From an uncultured Saprospiraceae bacterium (lineage in GTDB: Bacteria > Bacteroidota > Bacteroidia > Chitinophagales > Saprospiraceae), in assembly GCA_937961455.1 (NCBI GenBank), contig CALGNN010000120.1, positions 1-34,900 of the forward strand: 34,900 bases of DNA, read 5' to 3'. The position numbers and the translations under genes were made by a program. Each line of letters begins with the position of its first letter. Within the stretch, counting starts at the first letter, position 1. Positions 1 through 8,410 of this stretch are shown piece after piece. The notes below the pieces were generated by a model. The model ran no database searches and was not told where the DNA came from. It saw only the letters and a list, made by a program, of their open reading frames with translations.

Positions 1-266
1 TTCGTTTTATTTTCTACGGATATTTCCAAACCGTCTGAATACATAATATTATTATGATGCCCCGATAATGAAAATGAACTGTTGAGCTGAGCAAAAGTAA
101 AATCGTAACTTCCTTGAAGCCCAAAATGTAATCTTACGAAGTCTCCATCATTATTATAGCGCTGTCTTTCTGTTGAATTATAATCTATGATATTGTGAGA
201 AATTATCAGTTTGTCAAATTCCCAAGATTTTGAAATTCTGTTTTTTATGTTGTTTGCTTTACTCAT
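1..266 (-). CDS. AraC-type transcriptional regulator, N-terminal part only (runs off the window)
   Basis: An open frame starts at an ATG at 264-266 and stays open for 88 codons to the window edge, so only the N-terminus is present. The translation begins MSKANNIKNRISKSWEF and contains a stretch (LHFGLQGSYDFTFAQL) that resembles the N-terminal sensor part of Bacteroidota AraC regulators. The DNA-binding domain would lie outside the window, so the family call is inferred from that resemblance alone. The start codon is two bases after the stop codon of the outer-membrane barrel gene upstream, so the two genes are probably co-transcribed and translationally coupled. Confidence 0.6.
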   Translation of the reverse strand, partial: MSKANNIKNRISKSWEFDKLIISHNIIDYNSTERQRYNNDGDFVRLHFGLQGSYDFTFAQLNSSFSLSGHHNNIMYSDGLEISVENKT

Positions 267-268
267 TC

Positions 269-802
269 TCATTTATATCTACCTCCAATATTTAATCCTA
301 AACCCAATTCAAAATAATTTGGAAAATCAGTTTTTACTGTATAGTTGTAGTTGGCAGTAAACCTTAAAAACTGCATTTCGTATCCGATTCTCGGAATGAA
401 TCCAATCCCAGTACCTCCAACATCCTCTCCTGATTCCGTAATAGCTTGATTATTAAAAAGGCCTACAGCTAATCCTCCAAAAACTCTTTCATTGATTTTA
501 TTGAAAAGATAATAATCAAATGTAATTGAAGATGTGTTAGTAATTCCAGCACTCCGTACCGGCTCATCAAATAAATCTCCAAAAAATTGCCATTTATAAT
601 TTAATCCAACCGATGTCCTATTATTCAAATTAAAACGTACTTCAGTATTAATGCCTGCGGCACGCCCAATGTTATTTGATGTAGGTATTAAGTAAGACAT
701 ACCTATTACATCCCATTCTAATTTTTTATAGTCCTGTGCTATTGAATCATTTATGGATGATAGCAGTATAAAAGGAAGCAATAAAATTTTAACGATTCTC
801 AT
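269..802 (-). CDS. Small outer-membrane beta-barrel protein
   Basis: The 177-residue product starts with a signal peptide (MRIVKILLLPFILLSSINDSIAQ, cleavage after AQ at about residue 23). The rest alternates polar and hydrophobic residues, with many aromatic and glycine positions (VGLNYKWQFFGDLF, FTANYNYTVK, FELGLGLNIGGRYK), as in an eight-strand outer-membrane barrel. No enzyme motif is visible. It is followed after two bases by the regulator at the window edge and preceded by the VOC gene. Its function is unknown; transport, adhesion or structural roles are all possible. Confidence 0.65.
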   Translation of the reverse strand: MRIVKILLLPFILLSSINDSIAQDYKKLEWDVIGMSYLIPTSNNIGRAAGINTEVRFNLNNRTSVGLNYKWQFFGDLFDEPVRSAGITNTSSITFDYYLFNKINERVFGGLAVGLFNNQAITESGEDVGGTGIGFIPRIGYEMQFLRFTANYNYTVKTDFPNYFELGLGLNIGGRYK

Positions 803-898
803 TTTCTTTGGTTTCTAAATGAAAGATAATAGAAAAGCTCCTGATTCTAATATTTATAAGATTTCCTTCTCCAATAGTATAGAAGAAACTGCAATATT

Positions 899-1345
899 TT
901 ACTCAGGTTTTGTATAAGTCACGATATCTATTCCAATACCATTTGGGTCTACTATGGCAAAATGCCTGTCACCCCAAGCTTCACTTCTTATCTCTATAGC
1001 AATCGGAATATTTTTATCCTTAATATTTTTATAATATTCATCAACATCTTCTACCTCTATGGTTAAATAGGTGCCAACTCCAGAAGATGCCCTTTGAAAA
1101 ATGGGTTCTTGGCTTGGATGATTGGGTAATAAAAAACTAATTTCAGAATCCTTATTTGGGGTGTGCATGAGCAGATAAAAGTCGTTTTCAAATACTACTC
1201 CGAAGTTTAAAACATTTGAATAAAACTCTTTTGACGCTTTGATCTTTTCTGTGATAATTCCTGCATTCATTTTCATCTTTGATTCATTTTGTGCATTCAA
1301 GATTCCTGTAAATCCCATGAATGCGATTAATAATAAAATTTTCAT
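899..1345 (-). CDS. Exported VOC (glyoxalase/bleomycin-resistance fold) protein
   Basis: The 148-residue product has a signal-like N-terminus (MKILLLIAFMGFTGILNAQ, residues 1-19) followed by one VOC domain, about residues 27-145. The VOC pattern is clear: KASKEFYSNVLNFGVVFEND in the first half, then YLTIEVEDVDEYYKNI and the closing HFAIVDPNGIGIDIVTY. VOC domains usually work as pairs of modules in dimers that bind a metal or small ligand, and most are cytoplasmic, so a leader is unusual. An internal ATG near residue 24 or 26 would give an ordinary cytoplasmic VOC protein, but the hydrophobic leader ending in AQ looks like a genuine export signal. The ligand cannot be predicted. An AraC regulator is encoded just upstream. 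Confidence 0.75.
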   Translation of the reverse strand: MKILLLIAFMGFTGILNAQNESKMKMNAGIITEKIKASKEFYSNVLNFGVVFENDFYLLMHTPNKDSEISFLLPNHPSQEPIFQRASSGVGTYLTIEVEDVDEYYKNIKDKNIPIAIEIRSEAWGDRHFAIVDPNGIGIDIVTYTKPE

Positions 1346-1412
1346 TTTTAAATGTTTGTTAATACAAAGATGAAGGCATTGAATTTTTATTCATTGTAAA
1401 AAACGGACAAAA

Positions 1413-2219
1413 TCACTTGAAAGCCTCTGATGGTGTAACACCATAAAAAGTCTTGAATGTTTTAATAAAATGAGCTTGGTCGTAGAAGCCTACATCAAAA
1501 TATATCTTATGCTCTTTTAGGCTTTGTTTAGAAGGTTTCGCATTAAGTATGTATTGAAATCTGACAACGTTTGCAAATGCTTTTGGACTGGTACCTATAT
1601 TCTTATTAAATATTCTTCTAAGTTGGCGAGGACTTAATCCTGCAATCATTTCCTTTTCTACATCTACATTGCCATGCTTTATGAGTATTTGTGATATGGC
1701 TTGATAGAACCGATGGTCAATTTTTTTTGAAACTATTTTTTGTAATACAGATTCAAATTTATCATTAAAAAAATCTTGGAAGTTTTTGTTTTGCTTTAAG
1801 GTCCCTGCCCATAAGGCCAAATCTGGATCGACCCATTCTAATCTTTGAAACTTATTCGATAAATCATTAGCATGGATATTAAAAAACAAAGAGAAGAATG
1901 AAGGGAGAAATCGAATTCCGATATAATTGAATTTTTTCTCTAAATCGAATGCTGTAAATTTTTTACAAAAGCCCATGATGAAACATTCTTCTGTTTGGTC
2001 GGCATTCAAGAAAATGTCGACGCATCCATCAGATACAACTCGGTATGAGAAATTTTCATCAAGAGCCTTGTTCGTTTTTAACTGCCAGTAGCAGTAAATG
2101 TAGTTTTGTAAAGGAATTGAAGGTTTGAATTCTTTATAGGAGATATGCTGGTCTCCCCATTTTATTGAAGGCTGAATAGGTTGAAAATATTTCCTAATTG
2201 AATTGATTTCATCCGTCAT
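1413..2219 (-). CDS. AraC family transcriptional regulator with DUF6597-like sensor domain
   Basis: The 268-residue protein has an N-terminal region of about 150 residues resembling the DUF6597 domain (IYCYWQLKTNK, VVSDGCVDIFLN, YIGIRFLPSFFSLFF). A C-terminal AraC/XylS double helix-turn-helix spans about residues 165-268 (LSPRQLRRIFNKNIGTSPKA, then DVGFYDQAHFIKTFKTFYG and VTPSEAF). Architecture and length are normal for this group. The exported VOC gene follows 67 bases downstream on the same strand, so it is a plausible target or operon partner. The inducer is unknown. Confidence 0.85.
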   Translation of the reverse strand: MTDEINSIRKYFQPIQPSIKWGDQHISYKEFKPSIPLQNYIYCYWQLKTNKALDENFSYRVVSDGCVDIFLNADQTEECFIMGFCKKFTAFDLEKKFNYIGIRFLPSFFSLFFNIHANDLSNKFQRLEWVDPDLALWAGTLKQNKNFQDFFNDKFESVLQKIVSKKIDHRFYQAISQILIKHGNVDVEKEMIAGLSPRQLRRIFNKNIGTSPKAFANVVRFQYILNAKPSKQSLKEHKIYFDVGFYDQAHFIKTFKTFYGVTPSEAFK

Positions 2220-2260
2220 ATTTTTTATTCAAAAGGAGACTTCATAATAAGACGCACCAA

Positions 2261-4084
2261 TTAATGCTTGATTATAAATCTATAAGTATTATAAACTTTC
2301 TGCTCATCGAAAAATGTAATGAAGTACATTCCACTACTTAAATAAGAAACATCTATTGTTGTATCTGTTGAATCCATTTTTTCTGTTAGAATAATTTTAC
2401 CCTCTGAATTCAATATTTTAAATGCATTAATAGTTGAATTAAATTTATTCAAATGAAGTTTATTTTTAGCAGGGATAGGATAAATCAATACATCATTATT
2501 TTGACCTATTGTGCTAATTGAAGTGGTATTGTCTTCTTCTGCGAAAGGTCCAACATCTTGCTCTGTTAAGGGCATAAATCGAATACTCATATTACTAAAA
2601 TGATCCGCTCCAGGGTTGCTAAAAATGGGTCTTTCTTGTCCGTCAATGTCTTCTTGAATTGAAGTAAGATTCAAAGTGTTTTCATAAATCGGAGATGAAG
2701 CACTTGTCCTCCAAACATTTATAGAATTATCAAAATCCATAAAGGGATTTTCATTAATAGCTTCATTATTGTCAAAAGAGGTAATGCTTGCTCCGGTAAG
2801 AATGCTTGCATCTGCTATTGGATACATAAGATTATTTATCCATGTAATTTTATCTCCTTGATCATTATCGGTATCGACTATTTCTACTAAACTATTCTCA
2901 GACCCACTAATAAGATTATAGGCAATAGTGATAGCTTCTAAATCTTTATTGTAATTATCATTGTTGTCAAAACCAATTTCAATTCCATGCGCATTGTTAA
3001 TTAGGGTGTTAAAGGCAATGGTAACTCTCTCAGCTCTAAAATGCTTTGAGAGATTGGAGCTCTGACCATCGATGGCATCCCCTAAGGTAAGCGTAATCGG
3101 AGCGTCCCATCGTGTACCATTTAGACCTTCCATGTAATTATTAATTATTACATGATCCGTCCCGTAAATTCGAATGCCTCCTGTATAGAGTGTTGCTCCA
3201 GAAGCTGATGTACCTATGGGCTTTTCGGATCCAAAGAAGTAGTTGCCTTCGACAAGGTTTCTATTGCCATGTCTTAAAGACAGGGTGCCATAATTTCCTC
3301 TAAATGTATTATGCCTAATTATATTATCACATGATTTAATAGAAACAATTTCTGGGTCGCCATCACAGTCCTCGAATAAATTATGTTCGACAATTGTGAA
3401 CCCACTGCTAAGCGACATTTCACTCCAACCGACGCGAATGGATTCTTGTTCATTGACAGCTCTAGGACCATTGTTTTTAAAATGATTATGATCTATCCTG
3501 TCATACTGAGATTGATAATAGACTTCTTCCGAGCCTGTATTGTCAAACGAACCGTCTATGGTTATGTAATGGCCAGGTGTATCTTTATTTTGAAATAGGT
3601 TATGATCAATTCTATTGTGGTGACTAGGGTAATTAAATGGATAAGTATTGTCATTCCAAACACCTCCTATGAATACCCACTTAATAGATTCGGAAGTTTT
3701 TAATTCAAATACATTTCTGCTGATACGAATGTGATTGCATCCTTCCAACTTTACTAAAGTATCTTCTCCTTCTCCATTAAAAATGAATCCTTCTATCGTA
3801 ACATAAGCAGACTTACGAATAACAAAATGCGAGGCGCCTGTTAGAGTAACTCCTCCAATAGTTTCGGCTTTTATAATAACAGGATTATCTGCTGTGGCCA
3901 TAATCTCAAAAGTTGCTTCGAAATCATGATAGCTGCCGTTTTCAACAATAAATATCCCACCATTAGTGGAAGTGTTGACAGCATCTGCTAAATCTTCTGG
4001 ATTGTTAAAGCTTTGCGCATTTAGATACGAAAACGAAAAAAGGAAATTGGATACAATTAATATATTTCTAAGCAGTATAAGCAT
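2261..4084 (-). CDS. Secreted polysaccharide lyase family 6 (alginate lyase / chondroitinase B fold), T9SS-sorted
   Basis: The 607-residue protein has a signal peptide (about residues 1-24, ending NAQ) and a right-handed parallel beta-helix with repeated turns such as HNRIDHNLF, YDRIDHNHF and DNIIRHNTFRGN. The PL6 signature is visible: D243, E245, K250 (VSIKS) and R271 (LSLRHGN). K250 and R271 carry the same numbers I recall for the catalytic pair of chondroitinase B, and the two acids match its calcium ligands. About the last 75 residues form a T9SS type A sorting domain (VLIYPIPAKNKLHL ... GMYFITFF), so it should be exported to the cell surface or medium. Most marine Bacteroidota PL6 enzymes act on alginate; dermatan sulfate is the alternative. 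It begins 6.9 kb from the uptake and catabolic operon at 10975-15616, with which it probably works. Confidence 0.9.
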   Translation of the reverse strand: MLILLRNILIVSNFLFSFSYLNAQSFNNPEDLADAVNTSTNGGIFIVENGSYHDFEATFEIMATADNPVIIKAETIGGVTLTGASHFVIRKSAYVTIEGFIFNGEGEDTLVKLEGCNHIRISRNVFELKTSESIKWVFIGGVWNDNTYPFNYPSHHNRIDHNLFQNKDTPGHYITIDGSFDNTGSEEVYYQSQYDRIDHNHFKNNGPRAVNEQESIRVGWSEMSLSSGFTIVEHNLFEDCDGDPEIVSIKSCDNIIRHNTFRGNYGTLSLRHGNRNLVEGNYFFGSEKPIGTSASGATLYTGGIRIYGTDHVIINNYMEGLNGTRWDAPITLTLGDAIDGQSSNLSKHFRAERVTIAFNTLINNAHGIEIGFDNNDNYNKDLEAITIAYNLISGSENSLVEIVDTDNDQGDKITWINNLMYPIADASILTGASITSFDNNEAINENPFMDFDNSINVWRTSASSPIYENTLNLTSIQEDIDGQERPIFSNPGADHFSNMSIRFMPLTEQDVGPFAEEDNTTSISTIGQNNDVLIYPIPAKNKLHLNKFNSTINAFKILNSEGKIILTEKMDSTDTTIDVSYLSSGMYFITFFDEQKVYNTYRFIIKH

Positions 4085-4142
4085 GACTTCTAAGAGTGTT
4101 GATTTACCTTTTTAACAAAACAGAATTTTAAGAATGCTCTTA

Positions 4143-4163
4143 AACTAGCACCCAATGCTAGTT
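4143..4163 (-). terminator. Short hairpin over the DUF2200 stop codon
   Basis: There is a perfect 8-bp inverted repeat (AACTAGCA and TGCTAGTT) with a 5-base loop. It overlaps the TAG stop of the DUF2200 gene at 4158-4160. On the minus strand it is followed only by a short T run (TTTAAG), so it is a weak terminator candidate at best. Confidence 0.35.
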
Positions 4164-4535
4164 CTTTTCTTGCCGTAAAATTTTTTCCATTTTACGACCT
4201 TTCGCCAATTCATCAATCAACTTTTCCATTTGTCTGCATTTCCTATACACTTCAAATTCATCTGCAATTTCTTCAATACGATACCCACAAACCACGCCTT
4301 TAATCATGTGCGCATTTGGGTGAATTTTAGCTTTTTGAAAAAGTGTTTTGTAAGTTGCTTTTTCATCTATTACAGCTTGTAATTCCTTCTGATCAAAACC
4401 TGTAAACCATCTAAGTACTTGGTCAAGTTCTTCTTTTGTTTTGCCTTTTTTCTCCAACTTGTTAATGTATAGTGGATAGATGCTAGCAAAAATCATATTG
4501 CCTAATTTTTCATTTTTTTCTGCTGTAACTTCCAT
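4158..4535 (-). CDS. DUF2200 family protein
   Basis: The 125-residue cytoplasmic protein matches the DUF2200 family along its length. It has the FASIYPLYINKLEKKGKTKEELDQVLRWFTGF opening, split here as FASIYPLYINKLEKKG and QVLRWFTGFD. A central IKGVVCGYRIEEI block follows, then the LIDELAKGRKMEKIL ending. The family has no established function. The gene lies 2 bases after the upstream TIM-barrel lipoprotein gene, so the two should be co-transcribed. Confidence 0.85.
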   Translation of the reverse strand: MEVTAEKNEKLGNMIFASIYPLYINKLEKKGKTKEELDQVLRWFTGFDQKELQAVIDEKATYKTLFQKAKIHPNAHMIKGVVCGYRIEEIADEFEVYRKCRQMEKLIDELAKGRKMEKILRQEKN

Positions 4536-4537
4536 TT

Positions 4538-5404
4538 TTATTGGTATTTAGAATTTAGTAATTCAATTCCTTTAATATTTCGATCAAGTACTTGCTTTAC
4601 ATCTTCATCTTTGATGTGCCCTAAAATTCCCCAAGGTCCATCGAATCCTTCTTCTTTTAATTTTAAAATCATTTCATATTCATGATCACCTTCACCTATG
4701 TCTAAGATTTGTGGACCATGCTTCTTTACCCCATTTAGATTTACGTAAGATAAATGTGGTGCAATCTTTTTTGCTATGTCGGGGAATTCATCTACATAGT
4801 CTTGGGCATGATGAAAATTATAAACCAGACTAATGGATGCATCATCTAATTGCTCCAAAATTTCAACTTGATGGTGAGGGTTTCCAAACCAGCCATGATG
4901 ATTGTACAGCGCTAACTCACAATCCAATTCATCTGCTTTCAATTTGATAAACTTAATCATTTCTACAGATAAATTCAATGATTCGTTTTGATCTATATTT
5001 TCAAAAAAGTTTTCGCTAAAACTCAACCATATAACTGGTTTTTGATCTACCTTTTTTAAATTATTAAGTAGTTCTTGATTTGCAGGACTCAATTTTCCAA
5101 TGCTATCTCTTTTGGCATTTAACCAAAGAAAAATGGAACTGATCTCTATTTCATTTTCACTTGCCAAATTGAATTCCTCAATCATGGTAGTCAGATCACC
5201 CTTCCCTTTATTAAAACCATACTTAGAAAGTCCCATTTCTTTGATCATGGATATTCTTTGTTCAGGAGTTCTTTCCATTGCATCAAACCCCAGAATGCAC
5301 CAGGGAGCTACCTCATCAATCTTGATTAATTCCTCAACTTTATTATTGCAAGCAACAAAAACAACAAGTAAAAGAAAAGTAGGTAAAAAGAAAGCGTTTT
5401 TCAT
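4538..5404 (-). CDS. Lipoprotein with sugar-phosphate isomerase/epimerase-like TIM barrel
   Basis: The 288-residue product starts with a lipoprotein signal (LLLVVFVACNN, lipid-bearing Cys at about residue 19). The mature part resembles xylose-isomerase-like TIM barrels (AP endonuclease 2 superfamily): ISMIKEMGLSKYGFN early, ELALYNHHGWFGNPHHQVEIL, SLVYNFHHAQDYVDEFPDI, LSYVNLNG and a GEGDHEYEMILKLKEEGFDG block. The His, Asp and Glu positions are typical metal ligands of the fold. Periplasmic lipoprotein members are common in Bacteroidota sugar loci, often without a known reaction. It is 2 bases upstream of the DUF2200 gene and close to the PL6 gene, which suggests carbohydrate metabolism, but no substrate can be named. 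Confidence 0.75.
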   Translation of the reverse strand: MKNAFFLPTFLLLVVFVACNNKVEELIKIDEVAPWCILGFDAMERTPEQRISMIKEMGLSKYGFNKGKGDLTTMIEEFNLASENEIEISSIFLWLNAKRDSIGKLSPANQELLNNLKKVDQKPVIWLSFSENFFENIDQNESLNLSVEMIKFIKLKADELDCELALYNHHGWFGNPHHQVEILEQLDDASISLVYNFHHAQDYVDEFPDIAKKIAPHLSYVNLNGVKKHGPQILDIGEGDHEYEMILKLKEEGFDGPWGILGHIKDEDVKQVLDRNIKGIELLNSKYQ

Positions 5405-5426
5405 TCGTGACTATTTTTAAAACTTA

Positions 5427-5882
5427 TTATCTAATATAAGTGCTTAAGAATATATAAATCCGTTCAAACCACAGTTGGATATGGTACATCAAAATAATGA
5501 ATAAAGCAAGATTGATATTTATTCGATTTTTTTTTCGCCACAATAGTTGCGTTAGCAGCAATGAAAGAATCATTACTGCGAAATATAGTTTCCAAATAGG
5601 ACCAATGGCCCGATCAAAAAATGCTAATTGTTCATAAAAATAACCAGCATACCAAGCCACTATTAGCTCTACAAAATATGCTAAGAGCAATGTAGTACTT
5701 AGTACGCAGAACATAAGATTGATGATATTTAATGGCCTTTGGTACTGTTCTTTTTTAATGGTAAATAATTTAATCCCAATCAGTGTGATTAGTATAAGGA
5801 GCGCTAGATAAGATAGCAATTGAGTTGCTATAACATAGAACGGATGAATGGTGGTATGCCAGCCTGGTGAAACATCAAACAT
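5427..5882 (-). CDS. Four-helix integral membrane protein, unknown function
   Basis: The 151-residue protein has four clear hydrophobic segments at about residues 17-42, 50-73, 88-112 and 122-147, joined by short charged loops (KKEQYQRP, WRKKNRI). There is no signal peptide or recognisable family motif. Aromatic residues near the helix ends (HPFYVI, WLAYF-like positions, FERIYIF) fit an inner-membrane protein. It lies 22 bases upstream of the TIM-barrel lipoprotein gene on the same strand and may start that transcription unit. Confidence 0.6.
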   Translation of the reverse strand: MFDVSPGWHTTIHPFYVIATQLLSYLALLILITLIGIKLFTIKKEQYQRPLNIINLMFCVLSTTLLLAYFVELIVAWYAGYFYEQLAFFDRAIGPIWKLYFAVMILSLLLTQLLWRKKNRININLALFIILMYHIQLWFERIYIFLSTYIR

Positions 5883-6045
5883 GTGTACATAAATTAATCA
5901 AAAAAAATGGATCGAGATAGGGGATAAGTTGTGTACGCAGCACAGCTAAATTGAAATTAGTTTTAGAAATTATCATCATGTATATTTAATTTCTGTTCTC
6001 TTGATTTTTCTTAATGGGCGGAATCTTCAACTGTATTCCATGAAG

Positions 6046-6882
6046 TTATTCTTGGTTATTATTTTGATTAAATATTTTTTCAAAAGCATAATAAACAGCA
6101 AAGTGTAGTGCATCTCCATGCGTTTTATCTTCCAAAAATTTATAAAATAAATCAGTATTCTTACTTTGACTCATTTTAAGTTTTTCATACAATTCTTTTG
6201 CAGTGCGCACCATTACTTCTCCTTCTTCTCCTCCTGCTATGAAGATGGATTTTTTCGATTCATAGTTTTTTACTTTTCTTTTTAATAGTTTTTCATCATC
6301 CCACCAAAGACTTGGGCTAACAATAATATAATTATCAAAGAGCTCTGGTTTTTCAAATAATATTTCAGTCGCTAAGAGACCGCCTAATGACTGCCCTATT
6401 AAAGTTTTATTTTTAGTTGTTCTAAAATTTGCATCAATAAATGTTTGTACTTCAGTTTCTAGAAACGTAATAAATTTTTCTGACCCTCCAGAACTAGGAA
6501 ATTCTTTTTGGTCAAGGACATTTTCAGAAGGGTAAGTGAAATCTCTTTTTCTATCAACATTTGAGATTCCAATTACTATGGATTCTGGAATCATATTAAT
6601 CCAAGAGAAAGATCCAAACTGAACAATTCCTGATACATGTATAAAGTCCTCATCTTTTGATCCATCTAATAGATAAATTACAGGATATGTTTTTATACTG
6701 TCCTTTGAGTAGCTTAATGGTAAATAAATATTTAAGTCTCTATTTTCATCTAATACAGATGATTTAAAAATGATGGTCTTACCAATTGTAAAATCAGTTT
6801 CACTAATTTGTTCCGGTGGTTTTTGTCCAAATAACAAATTACTTGTCATTAAAAGTATGAAACCTAAAGTCCTATAAATCAT
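6046..6882 (-). CDS. Secreted esterase of the Fes/esterase D-like family (PF00756)
   Basis: The 278-residue alpha/beta hydrolase has a signal peptide (about residues 1-19, ending LLFGQ). Family landmarks are YPVIYLLDGSKD (oxyanion-side strand), the nucleophile elbow LIGQSLGG with Ser165, and a late His in KTHGDALHF at about residue 254. The fold is that of bacterial enterochelin esterase-like and acyl esterase enzymes that hydrolyse ester bonds in the periplasm or outside the cell. The same family recurs at 24168-25349 with similar blocks (ESIVIGISNVDRKRDF against EMIVIGVLNVNRERDF), so they are paralogues. The substrate is unknown; this copy lacks the C-terminal TPR part. Confidence 0.85.
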   Translation of the reverse strand: MIYRTLGFILLMTSNLLFGQKPPEQISETDFTIGKTIIFKSSVLDENRDLNIYLPLSYSKDSIKTYPVIYLLDGSKDEDFIHVSGIVQFGSFSWINMIPESIVIGISNVDRKRDFTYPSENVLDQKEFPSSGGSEKFITFLETEVQTFIDANFRTTKNKTLIGQSLGGLLATEILFEKPELFDNYIIVSPSLWWDDEKLLKRKVKNYESKKSIFIAGGEEGEVMVRTAKELYEKLKMSQSKNTDLFYKFLEDKTHGDALHFAVYYAFEKIFNQNNNQE

Positions 6883-7239
6883 AATTATTGTTCTATCCGA
6901 TTAAATTGAAAATTGCATTACTCATTATAACGCTAGTGTAAAATAAGATATAAATAAGAGCTCCTAAATATTTTGACTACTGTATACTCGGGTAGTCCGT
7001 TTGCGCATCTGATATTTTGATTTCTTCGAGTCATAGCTATATGATATAGTTTACTCTTAATGGATCAAAGTTAGTGAATTGAAAAATTTAAAGAAATTGT
7101 ACAGAATAGAGAACATTAGCAGGGAACTCACGATTATATTGGAGTAAGTGAAGGTATGCTTTTCTTTTAGCTAGTAGATTGGTAAAGCCTTCAAGAGGGG
7201 ACTTGATGATTGATATTAAAACATTAAAGTATTTAAAAT
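6883..7239. other. Intergenic region without a recognised gene
   Basis: These 357 bases separate the divergent esterase gene and the decayed histidine kinase. I see no convincing coding frame. A 6-bp inverted repeat (GACTAC at 6975-6980, GTAGTC at 6992-6997) is the only visible structure. The region should hold the esterase promoter, but I could not pick out an exact Bacteroidota -33/-7 pair. Confidence 0.4.
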
Positions 7240-7883
7240 ATGCTCCAAAATTTAGTCTATTTATCAGACGAAGAGCTTGACAAAATAGTTGCAAGTTATG
7301 GGATAGTTGAAGAGCTAAATCAAAACAAAGAATACTTAGAGGAATATATTGATCTTGCAATGAAAGTTTCGGGATCACCAATATGTTATTTATCAAAACC
7401 GATGTCAGTCCATCGATAATCTCTGGGCTTCAATTGCTTGAAACTGTAGAATTATTACTCTTCCAAGAATTTAAGAATTATAAGGTTCACTTAATCAAGC
7501 CTCAAATTGATGTTCAAATGTTTGGTTATGAAAGTCTTTACAAACAGCTTTTCCAAAATATTATTTCTAATGCCATTAAGTATAGTGACCCCAACAAAGA
7601 TTCTTTCGTGAAAGTAGAATTTGAGTTGTCAGAAAATGCAATAAAATGTTCTATAAGTGATAATGGAATAGGTATATCCTCAGAAAAGCTGTCAACTATT
7701 TTTGATCCCTTTAAAAGAGTTTCAGATAAGGACGTAGAAGGTCTTGGAATTGGTTTGGATACATGTAAAATGATTGTCGAGGATATGGGTAAGATACTCA
7801 GTGTTCATTCTGAACTTGGAGTGGGCAGTACCTTTAGTTTCGAAATACCTACTCATGGGACACAGCAATTAAATATGTCTTAA
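7240..7883 (+). pseudogene. Histidine kinase remnant: GAF-like N-terminus and ATPase domain, middle lost
   Basis: A frame from the ATG at 7240 to a stop at 7417-7419 gives 59 residues (SDEELDKIVASYGIVEEL ... LAMKVSGSPICYLS) that look like the start of a GAF domain. In another frame, from about 7383 to 7883, lies a complete histidine-kinase ATPase domain: N-box LFQNIISNAIKYS, G1 ISDNGIGIS, F-box IFDPFKR, G2 EGLGIGLDTCKMIV and the closing GVGSTFSFEIP. The rest of the GAF domain and the whole DHp domain with its phospho-accepting His are missing between the halves. An internal deletion with a frame change near 7385-7400 explains this. The 166-residue ATPase fragment starting at ATG 7383 could still be translated but could not phosphorylate itself. 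Confidence 0.75.
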
Positions 7884-8410
7884 AGGATAGGTTCCTACAA
7901 AGCGTTTTTTGTAGCGTGTAAGTCTCTTAAAGAAACTGGGTAATCATATACTAGGTAGCAATTTTCTCCGAAATCCATTGATTCTTTTTAGTTGGTTTTG
8001 AAATATAGAATTCTTACTTTGTGCTTGTAACACTTATTCTACTCTTGAAATTATAAGTTTCTCATAAACCGATTTACTAAACACTTTCTATAGCTACACA
8101 GATTCTTTTTTCTTAGATCTACATTTTTACATTTTATTAATGACACGTTTGATGTGTGATTGATTTTTAAAAGAATGGATATTTGAAAAATAGAATAATC
8201 CTAGCAAGGACCTTAACCAGTTGGTTTAGATCCTTATTCGAATTTGAAATTTGATATTCTTTCTTGATGCTTAAGCTTGGTCAGTGAATTAGCAATAACT
8301 GATCATTGTATGAATCATCTTTACAAAGATGGTATAATTAGATTCAAGCTAATAGGTATCAGTATTCATTTATCAAAAAATTAGAAGACCTAAGTTAAAG
8401 CACTTTAATT
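7884..8410. other. Intergenic region between the kinase remnant and the intact kinase
   Basis: No coding frame of note lies in these 527 bases on either strand. Just after the remnant there is a 7-bp hairpin (CTACAAA 7895-7901, TTTGTAG 7908-7914, 6-base loop) without a following T run. The 3' end holds a short palindrome and a TATAAT, listed separately. The region may contain further decayed sequence, but I cannot recognise any. Confidence 0.4.
8316..8338 (+). promoter_or_regulatory. Candidate operator/promoter upstream of the histidine kinase
   Basis: A 16-base palindrome (CATCTTT, two bases, AAAGATG at 8316-8331) is followed directly by TATAAT at 8333-8338, about 75 bases before the kinase ATG. 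It could be a regulator site next to a promoter, but it is a single occurrence without experimental support, and Bacteroidota promoters often use a different -7 element. Confidence 0.3.

Noticed and set aside
1346-1400. CATCTTTG at 1365-1372 (minus strand) as a Bacteroidota -7 promoter element for the VOC gene
   Set aside because: It deviates from TAnnTTTG and I found no TTG at the proper -33 spacing.
3383-3598. Plus-strand open frame inside the PL6 gene
   Set aside because: It lies wholly inside a well-supported coding gene, has no family similarity and is an antisense shadow.
7088-7396. Minus-strand frame of 102 codons over the kinase remnant
   Set aside because: It overlaps the GAF-like plus-strand coding stretch antisense, has an unlikely composition and matches nothing recognisable.
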